Assembly (NCBI RefSeq): GCF_949628265.1
Contig: NC_088786.1
Location: 21,659,681-21,723,680, forward strand
DNA: 64,000 nt
Direction: 5' to 3'
Source: Cloeon dipterum
Lineage: Eukaryota; Arthropoda; Insecta; Ephemeroptera; Baetidae
The position numbers and the translations under genes were made by a program. This document shows, piece by piece, positions 35,039-46,223 of this stretch (position 1 is the first letter of the stretch; each line of letters starts with the position of its first letter). The notes beneath the pieces are model-generated. The model was given only the letters and a program-made list of their open reading frames with translations, made no database searches and was not told where the DNA came from.

Positions 35039-35432
35039 CAGGGTTCGCCAATTTTGCAATGCGCAAAAATGCACCACTGGTTTTTTGCGCAGAAAACCGG
35101 CTGGAAAAACATACCAGTATTGGGTTTTTCCGCATTTTCCGAATTTATCCCATAAATAGTAAATTTTTGCTCCAAATCGGTCTGAAATTTCATAAAATTA
35201 CGTGGAGAGTTTAAATTTTCTGTCTCTTGAAGGATCCTTGAAGGAATCTAATACTGATTTTGGGGATTTTGAAAAATCCTATTTTGGGTCATCCCCAGCA
35301 TGATAATTTTTTATTTTCTATAAGAATGCATGTGTTTTGGAAAAATGCGCAAAATTGCAGAAAAACCCGCAAAAACAGTTTTTTTGCAATGCAGTGGGTT
35401 TTTCCGGAAAATTCGGGTGTTTGCGAACCCTG
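35039..35432. mobile_element. hAT-like non-autonomous element with 8-base target duplication
   Basis: The ends are CAGGGTTCGCCAA and, inverted, CAGGGTTCGCAAA. They are flanked by ATGTTACA on the left and GTGTTACA on the right, a 7/8 match at the 8-base spacing typical of hAT transposons. The 394-base body is partly palindromic, with TTTTTCCG and TGCGCAAAA motifs on both sides. There is no transposase. It sits just upstream of the SOSS-C promoter side. Confidence 0.8.
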
Positions 35433-35440
35433 GTGTTACA

Positions 35441-36887
35441 GGCTATGAAGTTAATTTTCGTAATTATCATTACAATATTTTTAATGTTGCGAATGATACT
35501 CACAATTAGACAAGGCGCCGTTAAATGAGGACAGTGAAAATCCTTTTCCTAAAATCGCATCATGATCGTGGAAAATAATAATAGTTTTTACGATTTTTTC
35601 CAATTATATTATGGATGTCATCAATGAAGGCAGATGCACTATATATACTTAAGAATGTCATAATTTTTAATAGATATGAAAAGAATCAAAGCAGCTGCCT
35701 CGGGACAAAAGAGATGCTGATTTTTCCGTATTTCTACAGAATTTCCTGCTAGTATGTGTCGATTGCACGGTTGCAGCCCTATATTAAATCAATTCGCTTC
35801 CTCTCCTATCTGAGGTCTGGTTGCTTGGATCAATTTTGTTATTTACATTTTTTATTTTATTGAATTTTTTAATATTTTGAAATACAGGCAAAACAATTTT
35901 GGACAAAATATTCCGTGAAGCGATTTTATTTTCCTTATTAACATCATAATATAATCCCTTCAATCATGTTTTGAAACAACAGGTATGACGAGCGTATATC
36001 CTGATCACTATATTTTTGAAATACTTATTTAATGTGTTACTTAATTGATGAGAAAAGATACAAATTAACATGTATTGTGTGCAATATACGCACACAATTC
36101 CATCATCAAATCTATTCCTTCGCAAGTTGAGCTGTGTTTTATTATCTTAACCTCTCTACGAGGGTTATATGAATAAAAATTAATTTGAGAAACTTAGAAT
36201 TTTTGACAGTATAAAGATTTTTAAATGTTAAGAAAATTAAAAAAAAATCCAAATAAAATTTCATCAACAAAGGCGTAATTACCTTGCCAAAGTTTAACAC
36301 TAAACTTGCAAAATCCATAATGTCAATATTATTGACTTTATATTATTTCAACTTTCGACCCAAATAGTTTTTAACATTAAGAAATTCCTAGGTTTTAAGT
36401 TACACAAAAATATTTTAAAGAAGAGACGATTTGCACATAATATAGCTAACTCTTAGATTTCTGTTTGGAAAGCGTAGCTTAGCATTATTTCAAAGATTAT
36501 AAGAAGAACATCTCTAGCTAATCTATAAACTCTATAAAAATAGACTAAAATTACGAAAATGAAAGGGCATTCTAAAATTTGGAAGCCTGTAATAAAAATT
36601 AAACAAATAATCAATAGAGCTTGTTGTGATGTTATTGCATATTCTATAGTAAATACATTAAATCCGTCCAAATTCTACCATTTCCTAATGACTGTGCACG
36701 ATAAAGATGAAATTTGTCTGACTACAAACCGATATTACTTATTACAATTCCATAACAACTCCATAATTTCGCAAGTTATGGTTTTTCCAATAAATTAAAT
36801 TAGATCCAATAAAAAATAAACTATTTTTGAGATTGAAAAACTGAATAGTCTAAAGTTTAATTAATATTTAGTCCGAACAATTTTTAG
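35441..36887. other. Intergenic region with a dispersed repeat
   Basis: AT-rich and gene-free. The part at about 35690-35775 matches 40870-40960 through AAGCAGCT--CTCGG, TTTTTCC-TATTTCTACAGAA and TCCTGCTA, so it is a repeat relic. Paired open frames near 36.5-36.8 kb lie on both strands and are not credible. Confidence 0.5.
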
Positions 36888-37071
36888 CATTGAAATCTAT
36901 GTGCTGTGCAAAACGGTAGAAATTGCGATGAGAGAGATGCAGGCGGAGCTTTCTGGACCACCGGCGAAGATCCCAGCCATTTTGACTGCGAGCGAGGCTG
37001 CTCTTGCCGACAACGGGGGAGACACCAATCGCGGTGCTCCAAATGCAATCTCACTCGCAAATCTTCAATGA
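36888..37071 (+). CDS. Possible terminal exon of an unrecognised gene
   Basis: After an acceptor-like AATTTTTAG, a 61-codon frame with balanced codon use runs to TGA (IEIYVLCKTVEIAMREMQAE, then LSGPPAKIPAILTASEAALA and ISLANLQ). It has clear GC enrichment over its surroundings. No upstream exon can be found by eye, and no family is recognised. It could be a terminal exon, a gene relic or chance. Confidence 0.28.
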
Positions 37072-37529
37072 AGCTATTCAAGAAAATTTCGCAGGGTCAA
37101 AAATATTACAGCTTAAATCATAAAGGGAAAAAAGTACCTTTTTCTAATGAGGTCGACAAGTAGAGATCCATTTACTAAATAGGTTTAAATTTCAGCGCAT
37201 GCATTATGTTGGGTTATATTGCCAAATTTTTAAACAATTTAAAAAATTAGGCAAGAATTTAACCATTCTAAAACCATAAAGCCATGTTTGTTTTTGCCTG
37301 CTGTTTTTTTTTAAATTGCTAATTTGTTGATAAACATTGACACTTTTGCGCTAGGTAAGGATAGTATATTTTATTGATTTTTCAATCTGAAACGCTTCAT
37401 CCGTGGCGCGGGCCACGTCGCAGAATAAATTAGTTCTAATCATTTGCTCGCATGAAAGAGGTTATTTCGCTCTGAGCAGCGTCCCGACCCCTCTTTCAAT
37501 TTATCCGAGCGACACGGCATGAGTAGGAC

Positions 37530-37551
37530 CGAGAGAGAAAGAGAGAGAGAG
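37530..37551 (+). promoter_or_regulatory. GAGA-factor-like site cluster
   Basis: Overlapping GAGAG motifs (CGAGAGAGAAAGAGAGAGAG) occur in a GC-rich island in the invected flank. GAGAG is the binding core of insect GAGA factor; use here is inference. Confidence 0.4.
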
Positions 37552-40454
37552 GCGCTTGGGGTGGCGCGCTCGCGCGTGTGTTAAATAAAATTCACACCCA
37601 ATCAATGTAATCTCTTAAAAAGAAGCGAGCAGCATCGTGTTAATGCAGCAGCGCGTTGCAAAAATAAATTTCACTCCTCCACCGCGCGCACCACCCCTCC
37701 TGCATAAAAAGCTCGGCTTGTTTTATGAGTTTATTTTTTCACTCTTGCGCGGGGAAGGCGCCCCCTCGCCTTTGTGCGGCAGCAACAACGCCTTCGATGG
37801 GGCTCAAGTGGATGAGGAGGGTGTGTGTATCACGTGTGATATTGGTTTGCTGATCAATCGAGGGGATGAAATTCACTTATGCTGCCGCTGCATGCTGATG
37901 TACTGGAAAAAGCATCAGCAGCGCCTCGCTCGCTGCTATCATTACAAAACATGGGCCAATCATGCGGCTACATAATAAACCCGCTGGCTTCGGAGGCTGT
38001 GCTCCTGCTTCCTCTTCTTCTTCTATCACAACCCTCGGTGCACTGTCTATCGCGCTTTCCTGATCAAGAGTCGGAATTTGATGCTCTACGTGCGCCACCC
38101 TCGCTCGCCCTCGCCCGGCGTGCGTTCTATCTCTTTCGGCGCACGCTTTTTCGATTCATTGAACATTGTTTTCCCTCACCTCTTGCCTTGTCGACAAACA
38201 AAATTGCTGGTGTCTTAACACAAAACCTCTGTAGCAAGACTGCAGAAACCCTAAGTTAAAAATAAATAATCTGTGTAGTTCATATATAATAAAACATTAA
38301 GTTAACTGTTTGTAAAGCTGTGGGGCTCAGTGCGGCGAGAGATAATGAAACTGTCATAAATCATTTTTGAAGCATATTGCTAGGTTTATCTGCACCAATT
38401 CTGATGTTCATTTGCTTTTAATTGTAGTATTTGAATGGTATTTAAATTTGAAAAAGATGTAAAAACAATCGGTGAACGATTCTCTATGGTGGAGGAAATT
38501 TTCTATTTTCTGCTTGTATCGTCATCGTCAGGAAGTGAAATTTATAAACTGGGCAAAGAAATCAAGATTAAATTGAAATATAGAAAATTAATTGAGTTTC
38601 ATGTCAAAAGTAAAATTGTACACCGTCAATCCCACATTTTGAAATTATTTATTTACTCTATATTTAGCTATTGGTCATGGTAATTTCAGTTTACTCGCTG
38701 CACGGGCGTGAATGACTCGAGAAATATCTATATAACAGAAAACAGCTAAGCTAACAATTCTTAATCTTAAAAACATTAAAATAGCAATTTTTTACTATTT
38801 AAAAACATTAATTTCTGCTCATAACTTTTCTATATATACATCTTCTTTTAAACATAATTAAAACATTTTCATTGTTAAAATAGTTAATATCAATTTACAT
38901 AACGATCAAAAGTCTTTCATATTAAATTCCTCAGAAAATATTTCTAAAACATCTGAAAGTGGAGATTTTTTAAATTTCTAATTGCAAACCTTTTGGAAGA
39001 AGCGTGAAAACACCTGAAACCCACAAATGCTGTGAAATACAGCAAGGATGTATTGTATAGATGTTGATTGATGCCGCATGAAAAATCACCTGTGACGAAA
39101 AGGCACAGAGAAAACACGAAAAACGCATGGGTTTATCTCTTAACCACAAACATACACACTTCGACTTTTTGTGTGTTTATGGATGAAAAATCGCTAGGGA
39201 GACAGCGGTCTGGCTCAGAGGGAGTAGCACATTTGTACACGTGTGGGAAAGAAAAAGCGCCAGCAGTCTGCGATGACGCGATCCCTGACATGCAACTTCA
39301 ATCACTGTAATTGAAAAGGTGGAAACATCATGTACACGCATTTTGCATTTCATTCATTTTGTGCTCGCGGTGATTGATTTGGTCGAAAGAGAGGGGGCCT
39401 TTCGAGAGGAATCTTTCGAGTTTTGGGCGAGAATAAATGAGTCAAATGTATACTTTTGGAGAGCACCCAACCCAAATGCTTTTTCTCTGCGCCTCCTCTC
39501 TCTTTTTTATCGCGCGCATTTTTAGTAACAAAAGCCTTTTTGGTTGTAATAAATATTTCACTGTCAAAATGGAAATAGCTGCTGCTACCAAAGAAGGAGC
39601 ACGGCCGCCCGATAAGAATCGCTTCCATGCGCTCCTTAAAACACACACACACACAACTCCCAGAGATTTTCTCTCCTCCGCGTGCACGCTGAGCGCCGAG
39701 CGATACTCCGTAGATGCCTAATGGACCTAATGTGTACTTAATAATCTTCTTTGCTCATACACTGTTAATTGCTTTTAGTGTTCCCGCGTCACTTGCTCTC
39801 ACTTGTGATGTCAGAAACACTTGATTGCAACTGCCCTCGCACTGTAAATGGTTAATTTAATATTAGATTTTGTGGAAAGGTTTTTCAACAATTTGTTAAA
39901 TCACATCGTGGATTTTCAATTTACTTTTTCAAGACATGATATTTGTGTTGCTCAGTACAAATTGTATATTTATATATTTTTTATTTTTTTTAGATTAAAA
40001 ATTACACGTCCAAGAAGCTTTTTTAATTTTTCAGTATTGATAATGCAGCTTCCTCGATGTTAGCGAGTTGTTTTTTTTTTTAATTTCGACAGAAATGTAT
40101 GGCTCAACTGAGGACTTTGCGCCCAGACGGGATGGGCAGCTCTTATGAATTAGAGCTGCAAGCAGCACCCGAAATAAGTTAAAGCAGGACATAATATCTA
40201 TCTGTTTCAGCAGTAATTTAGATAATACACAAAATCTACAAGTTGCTATTCTCAATACTTACCTTTCTTTCGTCATAACATATTTTATGAAAGAAGAGCT
40301 TCACAGGCCAACAATTAAAAACATTTTGCATTGTTGACTAAGCAAGTAGTTCATTAAGGTATTGTGTCTGAAATTTAACAATAGTTTTTTATATCTACAG
40401 TGTACAATAATGAAATCAGTTCCAAGGAACAGTTAAAATTCATTGTACCAAATT

Positions 40455-40960
40455 TCTCGAAAACGGGTTTTTAATGATTTTTCGCCTGATTCCCTCTCGA
40501 CGCGATCTATTCAATGGTGTGGGAATTATGAGCTAAATGAAATCATGATTTTGAATAAGGAGACAGTGATTGATTTTACCATGCAAACTTTTGAACCGAT
40601 TTCCAATAAAATTTAAACGGTAACCTGGGAAATTTTAAGCTTGATCCTGGTTATTAAATGGAATTTCAAGTAAAAGCAAACAGGATTTTTCACAAATTTT
40701 CTGTTACGCTTGTATGAGCTCCGCTACTTCTGTAATTAGGAAAGCATGAAAAAGGAAGCAAAACTGGGAAAAATCATCTGTCAGATTAGTGATGAGAAAA
40801 AATGATAGTATATGCAACCCGTGTGGTGTATGTGTCAGGGAGTTGCATACCTCAAATATTTTCAGTTGAAATTAGAAGCAGCTTTCTCGGTGTACAGCAA
40901 GCTGTTTATTTTTCCATATTTCTACAGAAATGTCCTGCTATGTAGAGCATATATGGATAT
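40455..40960. repeat. Dispersed repeat, longest copy
   Basis: Its first part (about 40455-40640) matches 29150-29360 and its last part (about 40870-40960) matches 35690-35775. It therefore seems to be a longer member of one interspersed family of which the other two loci are fragments. Noncoding. Confidence 0.6.
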
Positions 40961-43900
40961 AATTTAGGAAATGAAATAAACTAATTCCCTTTTGACGGTA
41001 TTATAACAGGGGTCGACCTATTTTTGTCTTTTGTGCGTCATTCATACCGCGTAGATAGGTTCTTTGATATTTTAGATCGCCACCGCACGTTTTTATTGAA
41101 ATGCCTTCCGTCTGGCGTATATGAATAAATTTTCCCGTCATCCACACAGCAGTTCGCATCGCGGCAGAAATGTGTTTGTGCCTTGGCTTTTGTCGTAGTT
41201 TATATTGCATCTTGCGTCACATCAAAGGAGCTGTCACCGCTTTCGCTTCTATTTGACGGCGTCGCTTGTCTTCATAACACACATTGTCATCCTTAAAAGA
41301 CGCGTTCAGCGCTCTGCACTGCCGTGCCACGGTGTAATAACAACCATGTTAATATAATAGCGCGGCTGCAAACGCGCCAGTGTAATTACACACCATTGTT
41401 CCACATATTATTATTGCAATCAGTATTTTATTAGCCGAAGAATGCGCAAAGTGACTGCTGGGAAGTGCTTCATTAACCTACATTATAATATTCACTCCCA
41501 GAACCAAAGAGACGCGACGATAATTTTTGCTTGTAGCAATTTGTTTTACTGCTCGCGAGCAGAGCGTAATTCGCTTCACCGGAATGAATGAAATGGTCTC
41601 CTTTCAACAAGAGAGCTAATTTTCTAGTAAGACCAACAAATTTTCTAGTACAGCAGTCCAAATTGCGTATAAAGAGTAATTAAAAATATTTTATATTAAA
41701 GACCGTTTTTCATTATTCTGCAGCTTTTTTCCCCAACGCTGGAAACACGTTTTCAACGTTCGCCGTAAAAGTTAATGAACAGAAACAGTGGCAGAATTAA
41801 ACTGGTTATGGTGTTCAGATGCTGGTGGTAACCTAAGTTGCGCTTGGAAATATGCGCCTTCTTCTGCTCAGTGTTAGAACTAAATAAAGCGCCGTCAACA
41901 AGTCATGCAGGATAGCTGCTTCACGCGTAATGAGCTGTTTATCATGGGAGGTGGGGTTGAGAATGCTTAAGTGTGGCGGACAATTGCTGGAGCTGCCTGC
42001 TTAACAACTTGGCAAAAGCCGCAGGGCCAAAATCTTCGTGTGTGGTCCAGCGAGCGCGGAATATGTGACACTGCGCGGCTCTGCACATCGCGCGTACCCA
42101 TCTCGCGTTTGGGAGGTAGCGCCAACTAGTGGCAGGCTCGGTTCTCCTCCTCGATTTTTCGCCCTGAGTTGTACAATTTTGGAGATCCTCTCGTTGGAAT
42201 CCGGGAATAATGAGCAGCTGAGGGATAACCTGAGCAACGCAATCAGAACCAAACTTTCGCTAAACTCCGACAAAGACCTGCGCAAAATTCCGCCAATTTA
42301 TTTCAAGCATGCGGGTAGCAGATTGAAACACCTGCGAACATTTTGCGCATTTTTTCCTAATCTCGCCGCGTCCCAGCAGTTTTTGCTTACTGCGTCGGTC
42401 GTTTGATTTCCTTCAGAGAAATATGAGAAGACTGCTGCCGCTTAACGCAGATTATTGCTGTTTTTTGTACTCGCGAAGCAGGGACTCGTCTCCGATTTTC
42501 TCATTCTTGTTCTGAACAAACTATTATAGCTTTTTAACAAATGCTTCCTTTTCCATCAAGTCAAAAATTCCATCACATACGATGAACGACAACAAACAAT
42601 AATTAATCCTTTCCCAGAATGCACTCTCAGCATATTAATTAGAGTCGCCCTTAATGAGCAAACTTTCCCTTTGCAATTCAATTGTCTATCTCGTTACTTT
42701 TTTTAAGATTAATCTCATTTCAATTTGTAAATAATGACGGATAAGGTTTAAAATATATTTTATTGGAATGGAGCGCATCATGAAGAAATTCTTTCATTGT
42801 ACTACACTGGATATAGTTTCTGCAATTGAATAGAGAACCCATTTGCTTATGTAGCATTCCTGCAACTATATAAATAAGTTTAAAATCCTTTAACTCGCTC
42901 CCTTCTGCTAAAATGTAATTCATCCAATTATATTGTGAGCAGAGAATATAAAGCTCTAATTAATCCACTATTGTTTGTTCAGCATTACTGACTTACACGT
43001 GTTGAGTATATTTATGGGAGCATTATTATTAATGCTAATAACTCGGTATTACCTTACAAGAACAACTGAAACTACACGTGACTCAAAAACTCGCGAAGGA
43101 AAACTTGCCAATTTAAAGTAATAATGAACAAAAGTTAAATAAACCATAATGCTGGTCAAGAATACGATGCTGACACTGTCTATAGCAGGCAGCAGCATAT
43201 AAAATTATTCTTATATCAATAATCAAAAGTGTCATTATTATTTATGTATTAGTAATTTAAATTAAAGAAAAGCAAATGTTTTTTAAGTTAAAAGTTGTAA
43301 TAATTTCTCCTGCTTGCTGAAAAAATTGTTTTAACCCTCAGTTTTATTTTTAGGAGAAATGGAACGAAGCCATAACTTGTCTTTACCTTTACACTGTCAA
43401 AAGTGCTGATAAAGTTTTTGAGTTGTACTAAATATACAACACATTTTTGACAGGCGAGGACACGACGCAGTTAATATTTAAGATTTTCTTGCATTATTGT
43501 GCAGCAAATATTTTGTTTACTCAGAAGACATTTTTATGTTTTATTTCAGGCCAAACCGTTGCACAAAACACAAAACTTATAATTTATATTTTATTCCCTG
43601 GCACCGTACGCGGCTCAGTGCGCACTACAATTCAATAGGTTATTAAACACAATCTGGCGTAGAACTATTGCCATTATCTATACGTTTTTATCATTTGTTT
43701 AAATAAATAGAATTTGCAGGCTTATAGCTGAATGCTTGTGTATATATTATTATTCTGGTTATTATCACAGCTAAGAAAGTGGTAAAAATTCATATTTTTT
43801 CGACACAGATTGCAAACGCATGTTGGCTTAGCCTCATAATGGTACCCTTTGGTTTTACATAACACAAAATGAGAACCGTGACAGGCATGTCTCGTGATTG

Positions 43901-44725
43901 CATGCCTGTTTGTGTTTGCACAGCAAGCTGCTTCCAGGTCTGGGTGACCATTTCGGGCGTGTCGTGAAAATCCGGCTCTATCTGCTGGGAAAACTTGTAT
44001 ATTTGATTCCTAATGAATTTACTAGAAATTGGAGTTTCAGGCAGCGAAAATCTAGACATTAAATCCTTGACAAAGATATGTCAGTGTCGGCCAGTTCATA
44101 TGTCAATCTAGATTTCATATACCTAGAGAGGCACTATTTGTGCTTTTTTCAGATAGACTTTCTATCTTCTTTCTAGACTTTCTATTAATTTTATTGGTAT
44201 ATAAAATACTATAAATAGAACGATTATATTTATATGATACACAAATTTGGAGTAAATATTCAGCGCTATAATAATATAATTCACCTTCATTTGAAAAAAT
44301 TAATAAAATATTTTTATTTAGTTTATGTCACTGTATAATACAATTTTATATATGGCCTGTATACACAGCAACTCAAAGCCACGTTATTAGACGCACTGGC
44401 TCAAGATTAATTAAGAACTTTCAAGAAGTTTCAAAGCGCCGATTCCGATTTGGCACGCTAAAAATAAATCTTGGTTGAAAACGTACCTGCTGTGTGTAAG
44501 TACAAGTATTGAGCAGCGATTGCTCGCTCACGCAACTCTGTAATCTGGGCGCGGAATTATATAGTACCGGGCATATTGTAAACAGCAGTTTAGTGGTAAT
44601 GGGTGGATAATAAAGTTTGAAACCATTTGATATCATTTGGTGAAATATTGCCGGGGCAGCGGCACAGTGCAAGAGGCTAGCAATAGCGGCCGTAATAAAA
44701 CTGATCAAATTATCACGTAGCAGCG

Positions 44726-45448
44726 GTCGGAGAGAGCGAGAGAGCGCCGCGGCTCCTCCTACCGCGCATTGTAAACATTTACATCATTGGTCGGCGCGAT
44801 ATAATTTCAACGCCCTATTTTTATACCATCTACCGCGCTGCTTCTTCTTTTATCGCACGACCGACCGCTTACAACATGCGCATAAGGTGGCACGGCAGAG
44901 GCGATATTACCTTATGGTGATTAGCCGCACTCCGACTCCCCTTAGCAACTACACTCCTCCCATGCGCCCCTTCCATTATATCAAAACTCCCACCTATAAC
45001 GATTTCCCCTGAGCGCCGGCCGAGCCGCGAGTGTGCCCGCCGAGATGATGATAAACTGATCTCATCCTTGGTGGCGGCAACTACACGAATAAATCTGCTC
45101 CGCCGCGGCGCCGACAGCGCCGAAACACGAGCACCACCATCGACGCCGAGGCGCTGAAAACGCACCCCCGCCGTCGGGCCAGGCACGGACTGCACCACTC
45201 GCCCGGCGATCAGGTACGGACGGAGCCCCCAGCCGCGGGCGACGAGGCCCCCCACCCTCGACGGTCCAACCCCACCCCCCCAGACGAGGCCGGTCGCGAT
45301 CTCCCCTACCGCGCGGTGCAAGTGCGGCCGGAAAATCATGCAGATGAAATAAGTGCGCGATAAGGAGCTGAATATTGATGAATTAATCGCTTAATGAGGC
45401 GTCATGCCAGCCTCCGAACAGTGAGATCAGCCAGAAGTTGATGGAGAC
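44726..45448 (+). promoter_or_regulatory. invected promoter region and 5'UTR
   Basis: The 720 bases before the start codon turn GC-rich. A GAGAG cluster (GGAGAGAGCGAGAGAGCG, 44729-44746) is followed by a TATA-like TTTTATAC at about 44819. The GC-rich stretch from about 44880 to 45340 is likely 5'UTR. Placing the transcription start between 44840 and 44900 is inference. Confidence 0.45.
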
Positions 45449-46223
45449 ATGGCCGCAATTGCGTCGCTTCTTCACCACCACCAACAACTCTTGCTGCGTG
45501 CCGCTTCCGCCGCTGCCCTCATCAACAACTCGCCGCCGTCGACGGTGCCCCTGCACCCGCACCACCATCCACAGCAGCAGCAGCACCATCACCACCACCA
45601 GTCAGTGACCTTTGACACGAGCAGCTGCAGCAGCGGCGCCGGCAGCGACATGTGCAGCCCGGCACCGTCGTCATCGGGCTCAGCCAGCCTGGCGCCGCCG
45701 GCCTCCGTGCTGTCCGAGGAGGCCGCTTCGGACGACGACGAAGTGCTCAGCGTCGGCAGCGAGACGCCGCCGTCGCTGACGGACAGTCCGGCCCTGAGCG
45801 TGTCACCGGGCGCCGACTTCGCCACCGTGCGCAACCACATGCTGATGGAGCACGAGGCCGCCCTCCGCAGCGGCCTCAAGTTCAGCATCGACAACATCCT
45901 GCGACCCGAGTTCGGCCGCCTCCTGCCCGCCGCCGCCGCTGCAGCCGCTGCGGCCGCCGCCGCCCCCGGTGCCAAGAAATGTGATAAAGCGAAGAAGAAG
46001 AGCAAAGACTTGATGCGAATGTTACCCCCCGCGAAGGGCCCTGCCGACGCCCCGGCCCCCGCCACTCCCTCTCAGCCGATCAACCTGTCGGCCAAAGACA
46101 ATTCATCCTCCGCGAGTCCGTCGCCGAGTGCGGCGCCGCCACCCAGTACCAACTCCTCCGGCCAGCCCATGCTTTGGCCCGCGTGGGTCTACTGCACCAG
46201 ATACTCGGACCGACCCTCCTCAG
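45449..46223 (+). CDS. inv: Engrailed-class homeobox gene, probably invected, first coding exon
   Basis: Engrailed/Invected are homeodomain repressors that define posterior compartments. This exon encodes 258 residues and ends in phase 1 at a donor TCAG/GTAAGA. The N-terminus is His/Gln-rich. An acidic patch contains LSVG (residues 100-103), which I recall as an Invected-specific motif of hexapods. EH1, the Groucho-binding repressor motif, is [14 protein letters not shown] (143-156). A 12-residue polyalanine run follows. EH2, the Exd/Pbx-contacting motif, is [18 protein letters not shown] (242 onward) and directly precedes the splice site, as in all family members. The homeodomain exon is not in the window. 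Engrailed identity at class level is certain; the choice of invected over engrailed rests on LSVG alone. Confidence 0.93.

Larger units (their letters stand above)
37072..44725. other. Gene-poor flank upstream of the invected exon
   Basis: This 7.7-kb region has no supported exon. GC-richer islands (37380-38200, 39200-39700, 42000-42400) alternate with AT-rich DNA, and apparent frames occur on both strands at the same places, as in noncoding DNA of raised GC. Such flanks of engrailed-class genes usually hold enhancers; this is inference. A dispersed repeat lies at 40455-40960. Confidence 0.5.

Noticed and set aside
42001-42406. Overlapping open frames on both strands, up to 122 codons
   Set aside because: They look alike on both strands, have no family resemblance or splice context, and fit GC-raised noncoding DNA.
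43790-44059. 89-codon - strand open frame with mixed composition
   Set aside because: No recognisable motif, no neighbouring exon and no promoter; possibly a relic but not supportable.
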